Position numbers and translations under genes: made by a program. The notes beneath the pieces are model-generated. The model was not told where the DNA came from and made no database searches. It saw only the letters and a list, made by a program, of their open reading frames with translations. DNA of 5,359 bases from Caldora sp. SIO3E6 (GTDB lineage: Bacteria > Cyanobacteriota > Cyanobacteriia > Cyanobacteriales > Coleofasciculaceae): contig JAAHHL010000570.1 in assembly GCA_010672185.1 (NCBI GenBank), forward strand, positions 1 to 5,359, given 5' to 3'. This document shows, in pieces, positions 4,814 to 5,359 of the stretch (its first letter is position 1; each line of letters opens with the position of its first letter).

Positions 4814-5359
4814 TCAGATTAGAGGTTTCTTCCAGGTTTTGGGATCGACTGTTTGGCGATAACGCTTCCAAGCGGTTGCGAGATCTCCATGGTGATAGTC
4901 ATTCCAGGTTAAATGTAGATATGCTTGTCCTAGAAGACTCAGGTGAGGGGGATGGAAATATTGCTCTATATCAATGATTTCTTGGGCAACATGAGCAGAT
5001 TCTTCCCATTGATAGTTAATCGCTCTCGCTAACATGAGATAATTGAGAGCAGTCACATGCCCTGGAAAAACGGTTAAAGCTTCCTCAAAAAACTCTGCTG
5101 CGATCGCGGCTCGGTAAGTGGGACTGGTTTCTAGTGACTGAGAGGTATCCAGGAAACTCCGCTTATAAGGGACTTGACGTTTATTTGAGAGGGGAGAGAG
5201 TTTGATGGAGGGAAACTGATGCCAAGCATCAACCCCTTGATTAATTAAAACCGAAGCAAGATAACCTCTAACTGGGATGAAATCCGGCTGAAGTTCCCAA
5301 GCTGCCTGAAAATCTACTTGTGCTTGTCCTAAATTACCCCCTCGATACTGTTCGAGTCC
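4814..5359 (-). CDS. TPR-like repeat protein, C-terminal 181 residues (5' end outside the window)
   Basis: The frame is open from the right window edge to TGA at 4816-4814, so this is a partial gene, not an 80-residue ORF: the GTG at 5056 is an internal valine codon. At least three helix-pair segments resemble tetratricopeptide repeats: residues 9-38 of the visible part (LGQAQVDFQAAWELQPDF...), about 83-115 (AAEFFEEALTVFPGHVTALN) and about 142-175 (LGQAYLHLTW...ATAWKRYRQTVDP). They show the small-residue/aromatic spacing and the proline after helix B typical of TPRs. Residues 44-80 are less regular. No membrane segment or catalytic motif is visible, so any enzyme domain would lie upstream. 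TPRs scaffold protein contacts; the partner is unknown. It lies 217 bp upstream of the hydrolase gene on the same strand, and a repeat array abuts its stop codon. Product recognition is limited to the TPR-like character. Confidence 0.8.
   Translation of the reverse strand, partial: GLEQYRGGNLGQAQVDFQAAWELQPDFIPVRGYLASVLINQGVDAWHQFPSIKLSPLSNKRQVPYKRSFLDTSQSLETSPTYRAAIAAEFFEEALTVFPGHVTALNYLMLARAINYQWEESAHVAQEIIDIEQYFHPPHLSLLGQAYLHLTWNDYHHGDLATAWKRYRQTVDPKTWKKPLI
5100..5107. other. HIP1 octamer GCGATCGC
   Basis: A perfect HIP1 site in the coding region of the TPR-like gene, the third copy in this window. Confidence 0.9.

Noticed and set aside
4780..4977. Plus-strand open frame of 65 codons
   Set aside because: Runs through the octamer repeat and antisense to the TPR-like gene; no motif.
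4814..5056. An 80-residue independent small gene starting at GTG 5056
   Set aside because: The same frame stays open to the right edge with TPR-like sequence, so the GTG is an internal codon of a larger gene.

Overview
The window looks like cyanobacterial chromosomal DNA. Three perfect HIP1 octamers (GCGATCGC at 249, 3796 and 5100) occur in 5.4 kb, base composition is moderately AT-rich, and the intergenic DNA holds families of short tandem repeats (heptamer, octamer and G/C-rich hairpins) of the kind common in filamentous cyanobacteria. A large-genome filamentous genus of the Moorena/Microcoleus/Coleofasciculus sort is a reasonable guess, but the species cannot be read from this sequence.

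All four protein genes lie on the minus strand, so the biological order runs from right to left. (1) 5359-4814: the C-terminal 181 residues of a TPR-like protein whose start lies beyond the right edge. (2) 4596-3652: a membrane-anchored or exported metallo-beta-lactamase-fold hydrolase resembling the free-standing C-terminal domain of ComEC. (3) 3496-2162: a Wzt-type polysaccharide-export ABC ATPase with a C-terminal beta-rich domain. (4) 2040-109: a 643-residue protein with an N-terminal SAM methyltransferase, a middle region carrying protein-kinase/APH-like catalytic motifs, and a C-terminal coiled coil.

Genes 3 and 4 make functional sense together. In the E. coli O9a/O8 paradigm, WbdD (methyltransferase, with a kinase in O9a, plus coiled coil) caps the non-reducing end of the glycan and sets its length, and the Wzt C-terminal domain recognises the capped end before Wzm/Wzt export. 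The 109-2040 product has the WbdD domain order and lies directly downstream of a Wzt. This suggests a cyanobacterial chain-termination and export pair. No Wzm permease and no glycosyltransferase is present in the window.

The intergenic regions are almost entirely repeats. A GCCTCCT/GCCTTCT heptamer array lies at 1-112, the same family lies in opposite orientation at 4654-4730, and a degraded patch lies at 3532-3570. A double-hairpin element occupies 2096-2174 and an octamer array occupies 4772-4811. Repeats abut or overlap the stop codons of three of the four genes: TGA at 111-109, TAA at 2164-2162 and TGA at 4816-4814. A good sigma70-type promoter (TTAACA, 17 bp, TACTAT) precedes the wzt gene, and a perfect TATAAT lies just upstream of the hydrolase gene. 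No tRNA, rRNA, CRISPR array or transposase gene was seen.
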